Shown one piece after another: positions 1 to 12,456 of a stretch of 64,000 bases of DNA. The position numbers and the translations under genes are program-made. The first letter of the stretch is position 1. The number at the start of each line of letters is the position of its first letter. The DNA comes from Lunularia cruciata (taxonomy: Eukaryota; Streptophyta; Marchantiopsida; Lunulariales; Lunulariaceae), in contig OX419758.1 of assembly GCA_948567375.1 (NCBI GenBank), positions 4,655,001-4,719,000 on the forward strand, written 5' to 3'. The notes beneath the pieces are model-generated. The model had not been told where the DNA came from and searched no databases. It saw only the letters and a program-made list of their open reading frames with translations.

Positions 1-325
1 GGGCCCAAGGAGCTACTTGGTATGGACGTTGTGTTGACAGCCCAAGAATTCTAATTAGTCAAGTTCTAAGTGGGGTCTACTTTGAAAAATTCTTCTTCTC
101 TATTTGTGTTGACTTCAACTCAAATAAAAGCAAAGGTTCAACACCAAAACCTTCCAAGTGTTCTTCAAAATTACTTCAAGACAACCAAGGAATTGTGCAT
201 AGAAGATGTTGACACTCTTCTTCTAGAAGTGTTTGCGCTGTCTTTTTATGAACAAACTCCTTGATAAATTTGACTTCCTTAATAGCTTTAAGGGAAGTTG
301 GTGTACTGGGTTGTAATGAATATGT

Positions 326-568
326 CTACCCATTCAAGTCTTTCTTCTTCTTGGAAGAGGTAGATGAGAAGTAGCCTTGCCATGTGCCTTTGTGTTTCTT
401 TTGTTTGAGTTCTTGCAAATCTTCTTGAACTTTGTGAAGAAGTTGGAAGTCCAACGTCTCCTGTTTGGCTTCATCAAAAGTGGATTGGATCTTTAGGCAT
501 TCTTCTTCTTCACTATGCAACATTTTTCTTTGAACTCTCTCTTCCTGTTGTTCTCTCAATGCAAACAT
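326..568 (-). pseudogene. start of internal region (gag-like, charged coiled coil) of long-LTR retrotransposon c1
   Basis: An open stretch of about 80 codons lies on the minus strand 60 bp downstream of the tRNA-Asp-type primer-binding site, where gag begins in LTR retrotransposons. The peptide is highly charged, rich in Glu/Gln/Lys with heptad-like spacing, and predicted to be helical or coiled coil. No zinc knuckle or capsid motif is visible because the element runs off the left edge of the window. Assignment as gag rests on position alone. Bases 1-325 on this strand give no convincing continuous frame. Confidence 0.4.
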
Positions 569-630
569 TCATATTGCTTTGACACCCAATTTGAGCTTGG
601 CTTCATATTCTTCCACTTCTGAGATTTGTA

Positions 631-648
631 TCCCCGGAAACGGTGCCA
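631..648 (-). other. primer-binding site, tRNA-Asp type
   Basis: Read on the plus strand this is TCCCCGGAAACGGTGCCA, which differs at two positions from the 3' end of plant tRNA-Asp (TCCCCGGCAACGGCGCCA). On the minus strand it is therefore a reverse-transcription primer site, 7 bp inside the LTR edge at 656. tRNA-Asp priming is established for Athila/Tat-group gypsy elements. It proves that the repeat ending at 656 is used as a 5' LTR and that the element reads leftwards out of the window. Confidence 0.75.
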
Positions 649-1327
649 AAAATCATGTGACAACCTAGCAAATATCACTTTTGTGGTAATCAAGTAAGTA
701 AAGTTCATTCCTGCAGAGATACAATTCAAAATTCATCAAATACAAAGTCAAATAGTAATGTGTAATTCTTCTTGAGTTCCTCTTTAATCTCTCAAGTAGA
801 AACTAGACCTAGAAGAGAGTAACAAGCTCACAATCTTGATAACTTGTCATGAATACACACACCCATAATCACAACAAAGCAAATTCTGTCCAAAAAAACC
901 TTGATTGTGATGATTCAGATTCACCCAAAGATGGCACTTCATTGCAAAAACAACTTCACCTTAGAATTGTATTCCACCCCTCCACTGAAGGCACAACTTC
1001 CTTGATCAAAATTGCTTCACATCAACTCAACATTACACTCACTAATGCAAAATACTACCACACTACAATTTCTCTCAGATTTATCAAGGTATTGCTTTGA
1101 TTGCACTTCATTCAAGATCAAACATACAAAATGAAGATCAAGGTTGTTGAATTCAACATCCAACAAGCACATTGACTTGCACTTTGAGTTTCTCCACACA
1201 CTTACAAACCCACACGTAGAGTTGAGACTTGAAATTAAGCTCAAGCAATGAGCACTAAAATCAACACTTTGCTTTATCTATCTTCAGAAATATGAACATT
1301 GAACAACATTTTACTACGAATGCCTCC

Positions 1328-1335
1328 TTTAAATA
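1328..1335 (-). promoter_or_regulatory. TATA-like box of long LTR (copy c1)
   Basis: TTTAAATA on the plus strand (TATTTAAA on the minus strand) lies in a conserved stretch after CAATTG, at the place equivalent to TATTTAAG at 21353-21360 in the other copy. It sits downstream of the embedded reading frame and about 670 bp before the LTR end, as expected for a U3 promoter. No start-site evidence is available. Confidence 0.4.
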
Positions 1336-1449
1336 GTAGAGCAATTGATAGTTGCTAACAACTATACCGTTCTATAACAAATCTTCCTACCTATAGATCC
1401 AAAATGACAATGCACCTCTTCATATCTACCTCTTCAAATCTCAATTTGT

Positions 1450-3265
1450 TTCTACTCCAATCTGATGTCAATCTCCTCATCGGCTTTCAGACCCGATGAT
1501 CTTTTTATTACTTCTCCTTCTTTGGGTATATCTGATTCTACTAATTCTTTCACTATTTCTACTACTTCTTCACTAGAAACGACAATTGAGGTCATGAATA
1601 ATCCATCTACTTCTTTATCTTGCAACCCACTCTTCTCTAATGTCTCAAAGAACAAGTCCAAAGACACTTGAATTCATACTTCTACAACATCGGATTTTTC
1701 TCCTCTATCACACTACTCCTAATCCTCTCTAGCTCTGAATTTGTTAAATCTAATCCAAGACTAAGATTGTCTCCTACTTCTAACATCTTTCTATCTACTT
1801 GCTCCCTCAATCAGATTAGTAGAGTGTTCATGTAAACATCTTTGGCTCTCCTCTTCTGAGTTTCCTACACAAGCAACTTTAACTCATGTAGTCTTGCTTC
1901 TTCCAATCTTCCTTCAGCCTCAATGCACAAAATAGCTCTCAATTTTCCCACAACTTCTTCTACTGATTCCGATGCATACCCTCAAGATTTCTTTGCCTTT
2001 TGCTTCTCCCAATACATCTTCAACTCATCTTTGTACTCAACAGAGAGCATCTTGTTCTCCTCCGCATATTGAGAACTCTATAACTCAACACTTTGTACCA
2101 ACTCTCTCAATCTTTCTTGTTCTTGATATCTTACCACCAACTCTCTCTACCATGCCTGATCCTTCCTAGCTGCACTCTTCCTCAAGCTTTATAGCTCCTA
2201 CTCCATCACTATTGCAATCCCTTTTACATGAATACTCTCAATGTGCACTTTCCTGACCTCCTCTTTCATCTTGGTCAGCAACATCGTCTGCTCCTTCAAC
2301 TCTTCGGCTTGTCATTGCATTTCTCTCCCTCTTGACTCAAAAATCTCTTGCAGCTTCTTGAAAGTCTTCTTCCTCAAGATTGTATCCACCCAAAGCTCTT
2401 CAACTTCCTTGTCTCTTTGGGTTACAAGCTCCTACAATCCCTTCACTTCAGCCAGCAGATACTTCACCACCTGCAACTCATTCATCACCTTCATATAATC
2501 TTGTGGGATTACCTTCTGGTGCTCTTTCAACAACTCTAACAATGGAGTTACAACATGCAATAAATACTATACTCCTCCAAATTTCTCTCTGTCTTTGGCC
2601 CCATCTTTGTACTTTGCCTCTTCTGCCAGCTCCTTCTTCCAAAGTCTTGATCTTTGTACCTTCAGCAATACTTCTTCCGAGCTTCCAAGCTTCCTTCTTC
2701 CTTACCTGTTGAACTTGGCCCCCCAGGATACTCCTTTTTTTGCTCAGCCCCCTTCTCTTCCATGACCAAGCTACATAGTGATTAGCATTTCCCTTTATAC
2801 TATCAATCATTGCATGAAAAGCTTCATCTTCTTTTGCTTCAACCAATTGCTAAACTCCATCTTTACCCTCACTCTCACTTCCAGATTCCCCACTTTGTAA
2901 TGTGAGTTCCGCTTCTTCTAAGTCTTCTCCTCTAGATTTTGTTTCCCTTTTAGACTCAATTTCCAAAGGTTCTTCTTTCACTACCTTCTTACCCCGCATA
3001 ACAAGTCTTTGGGTCTTTCTTTGTGCTGGAGGCAACTCTACTTCTTTGGGTTTATTCCGCTTCTTTGTCTTTGGGCTTATGACTTCTTCCATCTCTCATT
3101 GTCCCATTCTCAATAGATGATCATCACTAGCTTGCAGGTGTGCCATGTATTGTTGTTCTTCTTCATCTACTTCCCGTCTCAAATCAAGATGAAAATGTGA
3201 TACCATATGACACCTCTTTTCCGTTGTCAGCAAATTCAACCCAAAGTAGAAATGTGCTGCAAATG
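1450..3265 (-). pseudogene. decayed copy of LTR-embedded reading frame
   Basis: Open segments at 3302-3096, 3092-2850, 2846-2478 and 1667-1452 (minus strand) follow the same order as the frame in the solo LTR at 18693-21238. Matching landmarks are an aromatic block around HFYFGLNLL, then MVSHFH and EEQQYM, then the acidic AELTLQSG block, a long Lys/Glu-rich helical part, and a C-terminal GLKADEEIDI. The first of these segments starts a few codons beyond the junction, so its N-terminus is chimeric with chromovirus A. Several stops and frameshifts separate the blocks, so this copy cannot encode the whole protein. No catalytic motif is recognised. Confidence 0.6.
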
Positions 3266-6200
3266 GTGGAAAATAATGTGGAGAACGGTAGACTTGTTGC
3301 ATCTACATGTAAACTTATAAATTTTAGATAGTTTGATAGAGTAGCAGCCATGGTGGCAAGATCCAAGGTTATCATTGCCATCCAGCAACAAATCAAGTAC
3401 CGTATTCAATTGTTGGAAGAACAAGATCATCAACAACAAAAGCAACAAAACCATTTTGAGAAGAAGAGAAAATTTGATTTCCAAAGCCCAAAGCATTTGA
3501 AGGCAAGAATCTCTTGGCATAGTTGAGAATTTTTTCTTTGATTGTAAATGTTATATCAAAGCTATAAATCTTCAAGATGAACAAAAATAGATTCTTTTGG
3601 TTTCAAGTCATTTGGATGGAGTGGCAAAATTATGGTGGTGATTTTTAGTGGAGCAAGCTTAATGACAACTTTTTGCACCAATCTTGACATAAGGAAAATT
3701 CAAGAGTGCAATAATTAATGGATTCCAAGCTATAAATGTTACACAAGCTGCACAAGATAGGTTGGCAAAGTTGAAACTGATTAGTTCTGTAAGAAGCTAT
3801 ATCACGTAATTCTAGAAAATCATTATGCATATTCCAAATATAATAAAGGTGAAACTTTGATCAATTAATGAGGGACTTGAAATCACATACGGAATTGGAA
3901 GTGACCATGTGAGAACCCAAATATTTGGAGGAAGCTATGCAGTTGGTTGAGCACTTTGATTCCTAGGTTGCAACAACTTGGTCTTGACCTCAACCTTCAC
4001 CAAACCTTCCCACACACTACACATGGGTGGAGGAACCACTACCAATGGAGATTGATGCTATCCAACCAAAACCATTTGGCTCTATAGATAAGGAAAGATT
4101 GTGACAAAACGGAAGTTGTTTTTATTGTCACCAAATTTGACATTGCATTGTTGAATGTTTGCTCAAGAATGGACAACCCCGACAAAAAGTCCAAATATGA
4201 GTTCATGGAGCATGATGGTCAAGGAAACAAGGAATCCCAATAGGAGAACTCAAACCACCTATTGGGGACTTGATTAGTTCCAATGGGATTGAAGGCTCCT
4301 ATGCAAGTTTGCTTTACTTGCAAGATATGATATCTAATTGTGAGAGTAGGAGTTTGGTTAATTTTGGATATTCAAAAAATTGCATATCTATACAATTAGC
4401 AAAGGAATTAAGTATTCCTATCAAGCTAATAATTGGAAGTAGATTGATTATAGTGGATGGTAGAAATATTTTGCATTCTATATCTCACATCTTGTTATAT
4501 TTAAGATTAGGAAGGAGTATTTGGAGTGTATGAGGTTTGTAGTGGCACCTTTACACTAGAATTTCATTCTTGGTTTGCCTTGGCTTTAATACCACATGGT
4601 TCAATTTGATTGGAATTGATGACAAATTCAAGTACAACATCAAGGTACAAAATATTGATTAGGGTTCTGGCACCTTTGAGTAAGCCAATTAAGAACGGTC
4701 AATCCAAGATGGGGAGTTTTTCAATAAAGTAGCCATAGAGTAAGCTTTAGAGGAAGATAAGCTTATTTTTGTTGTGTAGATCAAGCGTATTGCGCATGGA
4801 AAATTTGATGAGGGCCAAAAGCCTCATCAAGCAATGGTTAATCAAATAGTTCAAGAGTTTGCATATGTGCTTTTGGATGATCATCCAAAGGGATTTCCCT
4901 TTGATCGTGGAGTGCCCTTCAAGATTGAGTTATTACCACCCAGTACTCCAGTGAGTGGACCAATCTATCATCTCTCACCAAAGGAGTTGGATGAACTTCA
5001 AATAACATTGATAGAGTTGTTGGAAAAGGATTTCATATGACATAGTACATCTCCTTGGGGAGCACCAATACTATTTTTTCCAAAGAAGGATGGAGGATTT
5101 CATTTTTGTATTGATTACCATGGACTCAATAAAAAAATAGTGGAGAATACATATCTCTTGTCTTGTAGTGACTTGCTTGATCAATTGAATGGAGCACAAT
5201 TCTTCTCCAAGTTAGATCTCTAAAGTTGATATTGGCAAATTCTTGTGCAAAAGACTACCTTTCACACAAGGTATGGGCATTTTAAATGGAAAGTTCTACC
5301 GTTTTGGCTCATTAATGCTCCAAGAATTGTCATGGATCAAATGCATTGGATGTTGGATAGGCTATTAGATTGGTACATGTTGGTTTTCTTGGATGATGTT
5401 TTAAACTATAGCAAGAAGGAGGTAAAACATGCAAATCATACACAAGAAGTCCTAAGACAACTACGTCAATGGAAGTTCTACTACAAGAAGTCAAAGAATA
5501 CCTTTGGGTAGAAATAAGTTACCTTCTTGGGTCATAAGATCTCATAGAGAGAATTGAGATGGAAGAGGAGAAAATCAAGGTCATTATTGATTGACCTACT
5601 CCAAAGGATGCCACAAAATTATGAGCATTTAATGGATTGGCAAGTTTTTTCTCATGATTCATCCACTATTATGATCATGTAACCACACCATTGACCAACC
5701 TCATGGTGAAGAACTCAAGCTCTCAGTGGACCACCAAGCATGAAGGTGCATTCTAGAAGCTAAAACATACGGTGTTTTCAAGACCACTTCTTCAACCATA
5801 TGATCCTCAATTACCTTGGATGGTTGATTTTGATGCTTCTAACTTTACCATTGGAATTGTGTTGCATCAAGAATTTCCAAATGGGTAACATTCAATTGTA
5901 TTACTGTCTCTTTGACTAAACATTACAAAAACAAATTACTCTACTTGATATGAAGAACAAATAGAAATAGTATATTCCACCAAGGTATGGAGGCATTATC
6001 CTTTGGGGAAGCAAGTGATCATGCAAATTGATCACAAACCCTTGTTGTAGAGTTAACACATGTCAGTCATTTGGAGCACATGAAAAGTCAACATCACCAA
6101 TGGGAGGAATTAGTACAATTTTTTGATATAAAAATTGAGTACAAATCCAATAGGTGCCATGTCATCCTTGATATCTTCCTTGATGTCTTATCATGATGAC

Positions 6201-7413
6201 CTAATTTGAAGTCTCTTCCTCTTATCACAATGGAAATTATGATAGTATTAGTTGACTCAAAAGTCCAAATTGAGTTTTGGACAACTTTACAACAAGACAC
6301 CTTCTTTTAGATTATACAAGGTCATCTTGAACACATGACAAGAAATAAAACACCTTCTCTTTCAAGGAAGGCTTTCTATGCTATGAGAATCAGATTTATG
6401 TTCCACCAAGGGCGATCTACAACTTATGCACCTTCAAGAAGCCCATGACTTACCAATCATTGGTCATGTGGGTATAGACAAGACCTTGGGTACCCTACAA
6501 TGCCATTGGTGATGGCCTAACATGGCATGAGATGTTTGAGAGTTTGTTTGATCTTGAGAGCTACCAATGCAACAAGGCCAACAACCAAAAACCAAGTGGT
6601 CACCTTCAACCACTTCCCACTCTATTTACTTGATAGGAACACATGAGATTAGATCTCATCACCACCTTGCCCAAGACAAAGCAAGGTCACAAAACACTCA
6701 TGGTGTTTGTGGATAGGCTTAGTAAGCAAATCCACTTGGTTCCAACGTTTGATACAATGGATGCTCCAACATTGGCCGAGATATATTTTGACAATGTCCT
6801 CAAGCATCAAGGATGCCTCATGTACTCATCTCTTATAGTGATCTTCAATTCATGGGAAAATTTGGAAAGCACTCTTCCAAATACTTGGTACCAAGTTTGC
6901 TTTGTCTACTATTTGTCATCCTCAAATTGATGGACAAACCAAATGTGCAAATCATAACTTGGAAGAAATGCTTTGTAGCTTTGCCAATGTTCACCATACC
7001 AATTGGGATGAATGTCTTGCAGTTGTTGCATTTGCTTACAATAATTCCAAACATGTAAGCATGGGATTTTCTCTCTTCTTCCTTTATTTTGGCCAAGATC
7101 TACTTGTTCTAGATTCCCTTCTTGCTCCTCCTCCATCTCATGTTTCTCATACTTTGACCTTCTTGACCATAATATCCCAATCCTTACAACAAGCCAAATC
7201 TCATCTCCTTGTTGCTAAGAATCATCAAATTCAATAAATGGACCAACATCATCATGATCTACCTTTCAACTTGACGATAAGGTCATGATTTCTTCTCATA
7301 ACCTACCCCTTTTTCTTTGATACCCAAGTTCATAAACTTGCTCCTAATTGGATATGTTTACTTTTTATCACCCAAATAATTTCTCTTGTTGCTTGTCAAC
7401 TTGCCTTAACTTG
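3266..7413 (+). pseudogene. chromovirus A, gag-pol part 1 (5' truncated)
   Basis: A Ty3/gypsy chromovirus in gag-to-integrase order, collinear with copy B (minus strand, 45170-41000). The leader and gag start at 3266-3332. A zinc knuckle CX2CX4HX4C is readable at about 4110-4155 with an in-frame TGA before the His. The protease active site is degenerate around 4350 (N-F-G where D-S-G is expected), followed by the diagnostic LAKEL...DGR block. Reverse transcriptase spans 4830-5520 with FLDD near 5390, then RNase H to about 6100. The integrase core at 6640-7060 contains THLPKTKQGH-like and DGQTK-like blocks in shifted frames. Many stops and frameshifts make it non-functional. The 5' LTR and primer site are absent; element F interrupts it at 7414. 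Confidence 0.8.
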
Positions 7414-8012
7414 TGTAATACTCCAAGGACAAGAGAACTCTCAAAGAGAGAAACAAGAGAGAAAATACTAGCTTCACACTAAATAATCGGATGCCCCAAA
7501 GGAGGACTTTATTTTGATTATGTAGCAAAGGAGATCCCCTCAAAGGAAGCTCCACCCTTGGATCAGATCCATGGATTGGTGACATGTCAATAAGCTCCAC
7601 CCTAAGATTAGGTACCTAGATGGGTGACATGTTGGTCATTTTTCTATCTAGTTTGTCAAGCAGGTTTGACAAGAAGGAATCTATAGGGAATCTTCTTGTA
7701 GGAAGCTCAAAATTGTGTAGATGAGGTACCATTGGGAAGCTCTTGATAAAAAAAACCATAAGGGAAGAAGGAAAGCTTTTTTATCCATAAGGAGGGTAAA
7801 ATTTTTCCATTATTCAAGCATAATTCATCAGTTTAGGCTTCCAAAATTAGCTTTAAAACTTTTAAGCTCTTTGGGCTTTTGCACTATTAGGAGAACTGCT
7901 CCTTTGGTGACATCTGTATCTGATCTATCTAGCCCCTCATACAAAAGACCTTTCTAGATGTTACCAAGAAAATCTTAAGCTCTAGATAATATATCTAGCT
8001 ATTGGTATTATA
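7414..8012 (-). repeat. 3' LTR of element F
   Basis: This 599-bp copy matches 11860-12456 and 13975-14570. On the plus strand it starts TGTAATACTCCAAGGACAAG and ends just after a TCTAGATAATATATCTAG block that is near-palindromic. The inner edge (minus-strand start) is preceded by the polypurine tract at 8015-8028. Confidence 0.8.
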
Positions 8013-8014
8013 GA

Positions 8015-8028
8015 CCTCCTCCCTTTTA
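8015..8028 (-). other. polypurine tract of element F
   Basis: The minus strand reads TAAAAGGGAGGAGG two bases before the 3' LTR start. This purine run is the usual plus-strand DNA priming site and fixes the orientation of F. Confidence 0.7.
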
Positions 8029-8289
8029 AGACGCAATCTCCTCATTGCAAAGTTGTTGCTTAAAAGATGGAACTAACACCAATGTGTTGGTCAAGTTGGT
8101 TGTTGGCTCCCATGTTGCCTCATACAATGTTTCACTTTCCAATGTACAAGATATTCCACATGTGGATGGCGAGAACCACAGATTCATTCTTGGAGAATAC
8201 GTTCAACTTCATATTTGTTTGTGTCATCAAGGAAGGTTATGCAAGGTCAACTTTTTTGGATGGAAGAAAAGTGGAATTTTTGAGGTGCA

Positions 8290-11250
8290 TCTATGCAATA
8301 AGGAAACATGGAATATTGGATGGATCTTCTTGTGTGGTGGTAGCTTGAGGTGGTAGGCCATTGAGACAATCCAATGAAGAATGGAGAAAGGACCAATAAA
8401 ACAAGGTTTGAGCTTTTGAGGGCCAACTAATGTGAGCTTGGTAGTTGATAGCCAAACTTGAACTCCATTTATTGCCCATGTGCGTCTATTTACATACTAT
8501 TTTTGCCAATTTTGTGCAATCTACAATCTGTGCTTGGCATTCAGCACACCTTCTTAGATTTTAGAAAAAAAATTGTTGATAGTGTCAACCTTGGTAGCCA
8601 CCAGACAGGCCTTCATCAAACTTGAAGGTGTCAAAGGATGCTGCATACATCAGGAAGAAAAATGTGACATGTGTGGAGTGATTCACTGAATTGTTGTTAG
8701 CAAATTCCACCAATGGGATCTATGCTTACCCACTCCCAACATTGTGTAGGAGTGTGAAGGGGTTGAAGGAATCATGTGGGAGCCTGATTAGAAGCTTTAT
8801 TTTCTTGAGAGAGTAGGCAAATCCTAACCTGTTCCATCACATTGTTGCTTATCTTGGGCCAATAGTAATGGCATTTGACTATGTCCAAGGTCTTGTCCAC
8901 TTCAATGTGACTTGCAATGGCAAAATCATGATATTCTGCTATGATGGTGGTTCTTAGATTCTTGGTATCCGAAATCTAGAACCTTCTATCACAAAATGTG
9001 AGTCCTTGGGTATTGGTGATGCCTTTGTATGATTCAGCTCCTACAATATGTGGATCAGTTTTCATAGAATCAGTTTTTGTAGTTCAGTTTTCCACCTACA
9101 ATCCTTGGCCAAAATTCAACGTTCATCTGACTTCCACCACCAGGTTGCTTGCAATCAGCATCCAAGTGAATGCATCTACAAGTTACTTTTTGCATTCCAC
9201 ATAGTTGATCATGATGATGATTTTTGTCTCTACTTTGCCTACCAAATCTGTTGATGGAAAAGATATTTTTGTGTCTTGAGGTAGACTAGAGATTTGTGGT
9301 CTATCTCTACCACAAATGTCTTCTCACCAAGCTAGTGTTTACAATGCTTTGTTGCAAGTACAATGTCCAACTCTTCTTGTTTTGATGGTTTGATAGTTGC
9401 ATTTTGCCAATAACAACTTATTAGAGAAAAATGCAATTGGGTACCATTTTTCCTACTATTCTTGTTGTAGGATTGCTCTTATTGCTATGCCTAATGCATC
9501 TATAACCATCTTGATTGGATGTTTTGGGTCATATTATTCCAAGATTGGTGCATTTAGTAATGCATCTTTCAATTCCTAAAAGGTCAAATCTTGTGTGGTC
9601 CTCCATATCCACTTCTTCCCCTTGCCCAATATTGTTGTTAGGGCCTATGCAATCTTGGAGAAGTTCTTAACAGATTGACTATAAAACCCCATCAATCCCA
9701 AGAAACTCTTGAGGTGAGTTTGATCTCCTAGAGCACCCCATTTTTTAATGACTTTTATTTTATCTATTAGCACTTGGATACCTTCTACACCTTACTCTAT
9801 GCCCTAAGTAGTCTACATTAAATTTGCCAAACTCAAACTTTGAGATTTTGGCATAGAATCTAGACAATTTCTTGTAGATTTTGCTTGTGCTTTATCATCA
9901 TCCTACTGTAGACAAAGATATCTTTGAGGAAAATGATAAAAAATTTATTCAAGTACGGATGAAATATATCATTCATTAAACTCATGAAAGTGGCTACATT
10001 GGCAAAGTGCATCACCGAGAACTCAAAGTGACCATACTTTTTTCAAAGGTCATTTTGTGTTTGTCTTCTCCACAATCTTGATTTTGCTATAGTTGCTCCA
10101 TAGATCAAGTTTGGTGAAGTGCTTTGCCCCATTGAGTTGATCAAACAAGTCATCCATGCAAGGTATTGGGTATTTTTTCTTCATGATTTGTTGATTTAGT
10201 CCTTGGTAGTCAATGCACATGTGCATTGTTCTGTCCTTCTTTGTCCCAGACAATACAAGAGCCTCATATGGTGGTATGCTAGGTTGGATAAACCTTTTTT
10301 GCAACATATCATTGATTTGAGCCTTACACTCCTCCAACTCATGAGGTGATAGTCAATATGGGGCCTTACAAGAAGGTGTTTTTCTAGATAGTATCTCAAG
10401 TTTATGATCTCCTCTCCTTTTTGGTGGTAAAACTTAGGGTAATTTATTCAAAAAGACATCTTGAAACTTATTGATCACATCTTTCAATTCTCAATTTTGT
10501 GCTTTGAACTTCTCTTAGACCCATGAAACATCTATCTATCTCACTAATAGATGTGGTCCCTATGACATAAAGAGGCAGCTCTTGTCTTTGTGATCTTTTT
10601 TTAACCCCAAAGATCTTCCATTGACTAGTTCTCACTACTTTCTTTCTCCAATCCACCATGGGGTTTGGTTGTGGTGCTCCATCCATGGCATGCCTAAGAT
10701 TGCATCAAAACAAGCTAATCGTATCACTCTATACTCAATTTCTTCTTGATACTCTCCTATAGCAAGTACTCCCTTTCTAGATAATGACTTAACCCTCTTT
10801 GTCTCACCATTAGGTAACTCTACTTTGTCATTCTCATCCTTCTTTAGTTCCATCTCCAACCTTATTGCAACAAAGTGAGACAAGAAATTCTCTATTGCTT
10901 TAGGGTTTATCAACACACTCACTTGATTGCCTTCTAGGACTCCATTTTTAACAATCAATTGTATGTTTTCTTCCTCCACCTTTGCACACTCATCCTCATC
11001 CTAATCCCCCACCTTTACTCTTCTTCATTGAGCGAATAAGGCCATGAGGTAAATTTATTGGCAATTTTTATTTTTTGATGAGATTCCATCATCCTCCTCT
11101 TTGATTTGTCTCTCTATGTGATTCAGAGGCTACTTGTATGAAGGCCAAGGGCTTCTAGAATGACAAGCACAAAAAATGATAGCTAAGTGCACAATTTGGC
11201 CACAATTATAACAACATCATTGTTTTGCTCAAGCCCCTTCTCCTCATGGG
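8290..11250 (-). pseudogene. gag-pol remnant of element F
   Basis: Order on the minus strand: a gag zinc knuckle (CYNCGQ...H) near 11212-11165; a protease-like segment 10979-10635 with ILGMPWM near its end; reverse transcriptase 10399-9850; an RNase H block near 9340-9270 (FVVEIDHKSL); and an integrase C-terminus 8479-8290 with the GPF and FHVSLL blocks typical of gypsy elements. The reverse transcriptase catalytic motif near 9935-9907 reads FLKDI instead of FLDDI, so one catalytic Asp is lost. Numerous stops separate the domains. The 8029-8289 segment is 3' untranslated. Confidence 0.7.
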
Positions 11251-11840
11251 ACTCCTCTCCTCCTTTCTTCAATGTGGCCCCGTTCTCCTTGGAGGAATCT
11301 TGCTCCTTGGTCTTGGAACTGAATGTTGCCCAATTTTGTAGGCACTAGTCCATCAAAATGGTGTGTTTGAGCCTGATACTTTTACATTGGTGTTACCACT
11401 TCACTACCTCAAAGCATCCTAAACATCACTAACCACACAATGGATTTCTACTTGTGTGTTAAAAGGATGAAGTTTTAGTACATTCAGATCCATAATAGAA
11501 TATAGATTGTCAAATCCCACTCTTTGTTGTAAACCACCACAGGTAGAATCACCAAGTTTGATAAATTCATCATTTTGTTTATGAATTTTTCATGGACAAA
11601 GTGATGATAAATGAGAGATACTCTCATTTGCTTGTGTTGGATGTACATAATTATGATATGGAATGGATTCAAAAATAAAACAGTACGTGTAAGAAAATAT
11701 CCTCTAGGCACCTCCATCCCATCCTTTATCTAAAACACCACCCAAGTCTAACAATTGCATTTTGTTTTCTCCCCTTAAAATTACTTAGTTTTAGTAGTTT
11801 GTACTCTTCCAAGACACTTGATCCACTCCCTTGGATTAAA

Positions 11841-11858
11841 GCACCTACCCTGATACCA
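11841..11858 (-). other. primer-binding site of element F, initiator-Met tRNA type
   Basis: The minus strand reads TGGTATCAGGGTAGGTGC one base inside the 5' LTR. TGGTATCAG is the standard complement of the tRNA-iMet 3' end used by many plant LTR elements. Confidence 0.75.
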
Positions 11859-11859
11859 T

Positions 11860-12456
11860 TGTAATACTCCAATGACAAGAGAACTCTCCAAGAGAGATAC
11901 AAGAGAGAAAACACTAGCTTCACATTCAATACTCCAATGTCCCAAAGGAGCACCTTCTCTTAATTATATGCAAAGAGGATCCCCTCAAAGGAAGCTCCAC
12001 CCTTGGAGCAGATACATGGATTGGTGACATGTCATTGAGTTCCACCCTAAGATTAGTTGCCTAGATGGGTGACATGCTGGGCATTGTCCTATCTAGTTGG
12101 TCAAACAGGCTTGACTAGATAGAATCTTTAGAGAATCTTCTTATAATTCTTATCATAGAATCATGTGGATGAGGTACCAATGGAAATCTAACAATGAGAC
12201 AAACCAGGGGGGAGAAGGCAAGAATTTTTCTCTAAAGGAGAGGAATCTCTCTATTTTCAAGGCCTAGTTCATTTGTTAAGGCCTCCAAAATTAGCTCTGA
12301 AGTTTTCAAGCTACTTTGACTTCTGCCGTATTAGTAGAATTACTCTTTTGGTGACACCTCTATCTAATCTACCTATCCCATCATACACAATATCCTTTTA
12401 GATATTACTAAGCCAATTTTTACCTCTAGATAATATGTCTAGCTATTGAGATTACA
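11860..12456 (-). repeat. 5' LTR of element F
   Basis: A 597-bp copy of the LTR at 7414-8012 with the same TGTAAT/ATTACA ends, followed inward by the primer-binding site. Many point differences from the 3' LTR are visible by eye, pointing to an old insertion. Confidence 0.8.

Larger units (their letters stand above)
656..3265 (-). repeat. 5'-truncated long LTR of element c1
   Basis: This is homologous over its whole length to the 3' two thirds of the solo LTR at 18279-22030, in opposite orientation. The outer end reads CACA on the minus strand at 656, followed directly by the primer site. The non-coding end (656-1449) matches 21240-22030, including a TATA-like box at 1328-1335. The part from 1450 to 3265 matches the reading frame embedded in the other copy. 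Homology stops near 3255-3270, where chromovirus A begins on the opposite strand; about 1.1 kb of LTR is missing. That junction is also the proposed left breakpoint of the 37-kb inversion. Confidence 0.7.
7414..12456 (-). mobile_element. nested gypsy-type LTR retrotransposon F, complete structure
   Basis: The structure is 5' LTR (12456-11860), Met-tRNA primer site, gag-pol remnant, polypurine tract and 3' LTR (8012-7414), all on the minus strand; total 5.04 kb. Outer ends are TGTAAT and ATTACA. It interrupts chromovirus A just before its C-terminal chromodomain segment: sequence left of 7414 and right of 12456 joins to match the uninterrupted copy at 24505-24560. The flanks (ACTTG and CTTTA) do not form an exact 5-bp duplication, probably through later mutation. 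Coding capacity is lost. Confidence 0.8.

Noticed and set aside
1972-2712. Plus-strand frames in 1972-2712
   Set aside because: Antisense to the Lys/Glu-rich LTR-embedded frame of copy c1.
7406-12456. Exact target-site duplication for element F
   Set aside because: ACTTG on the left and CTTTA on the right do not match; nesting is shown by continuity of chromovirus A instead.
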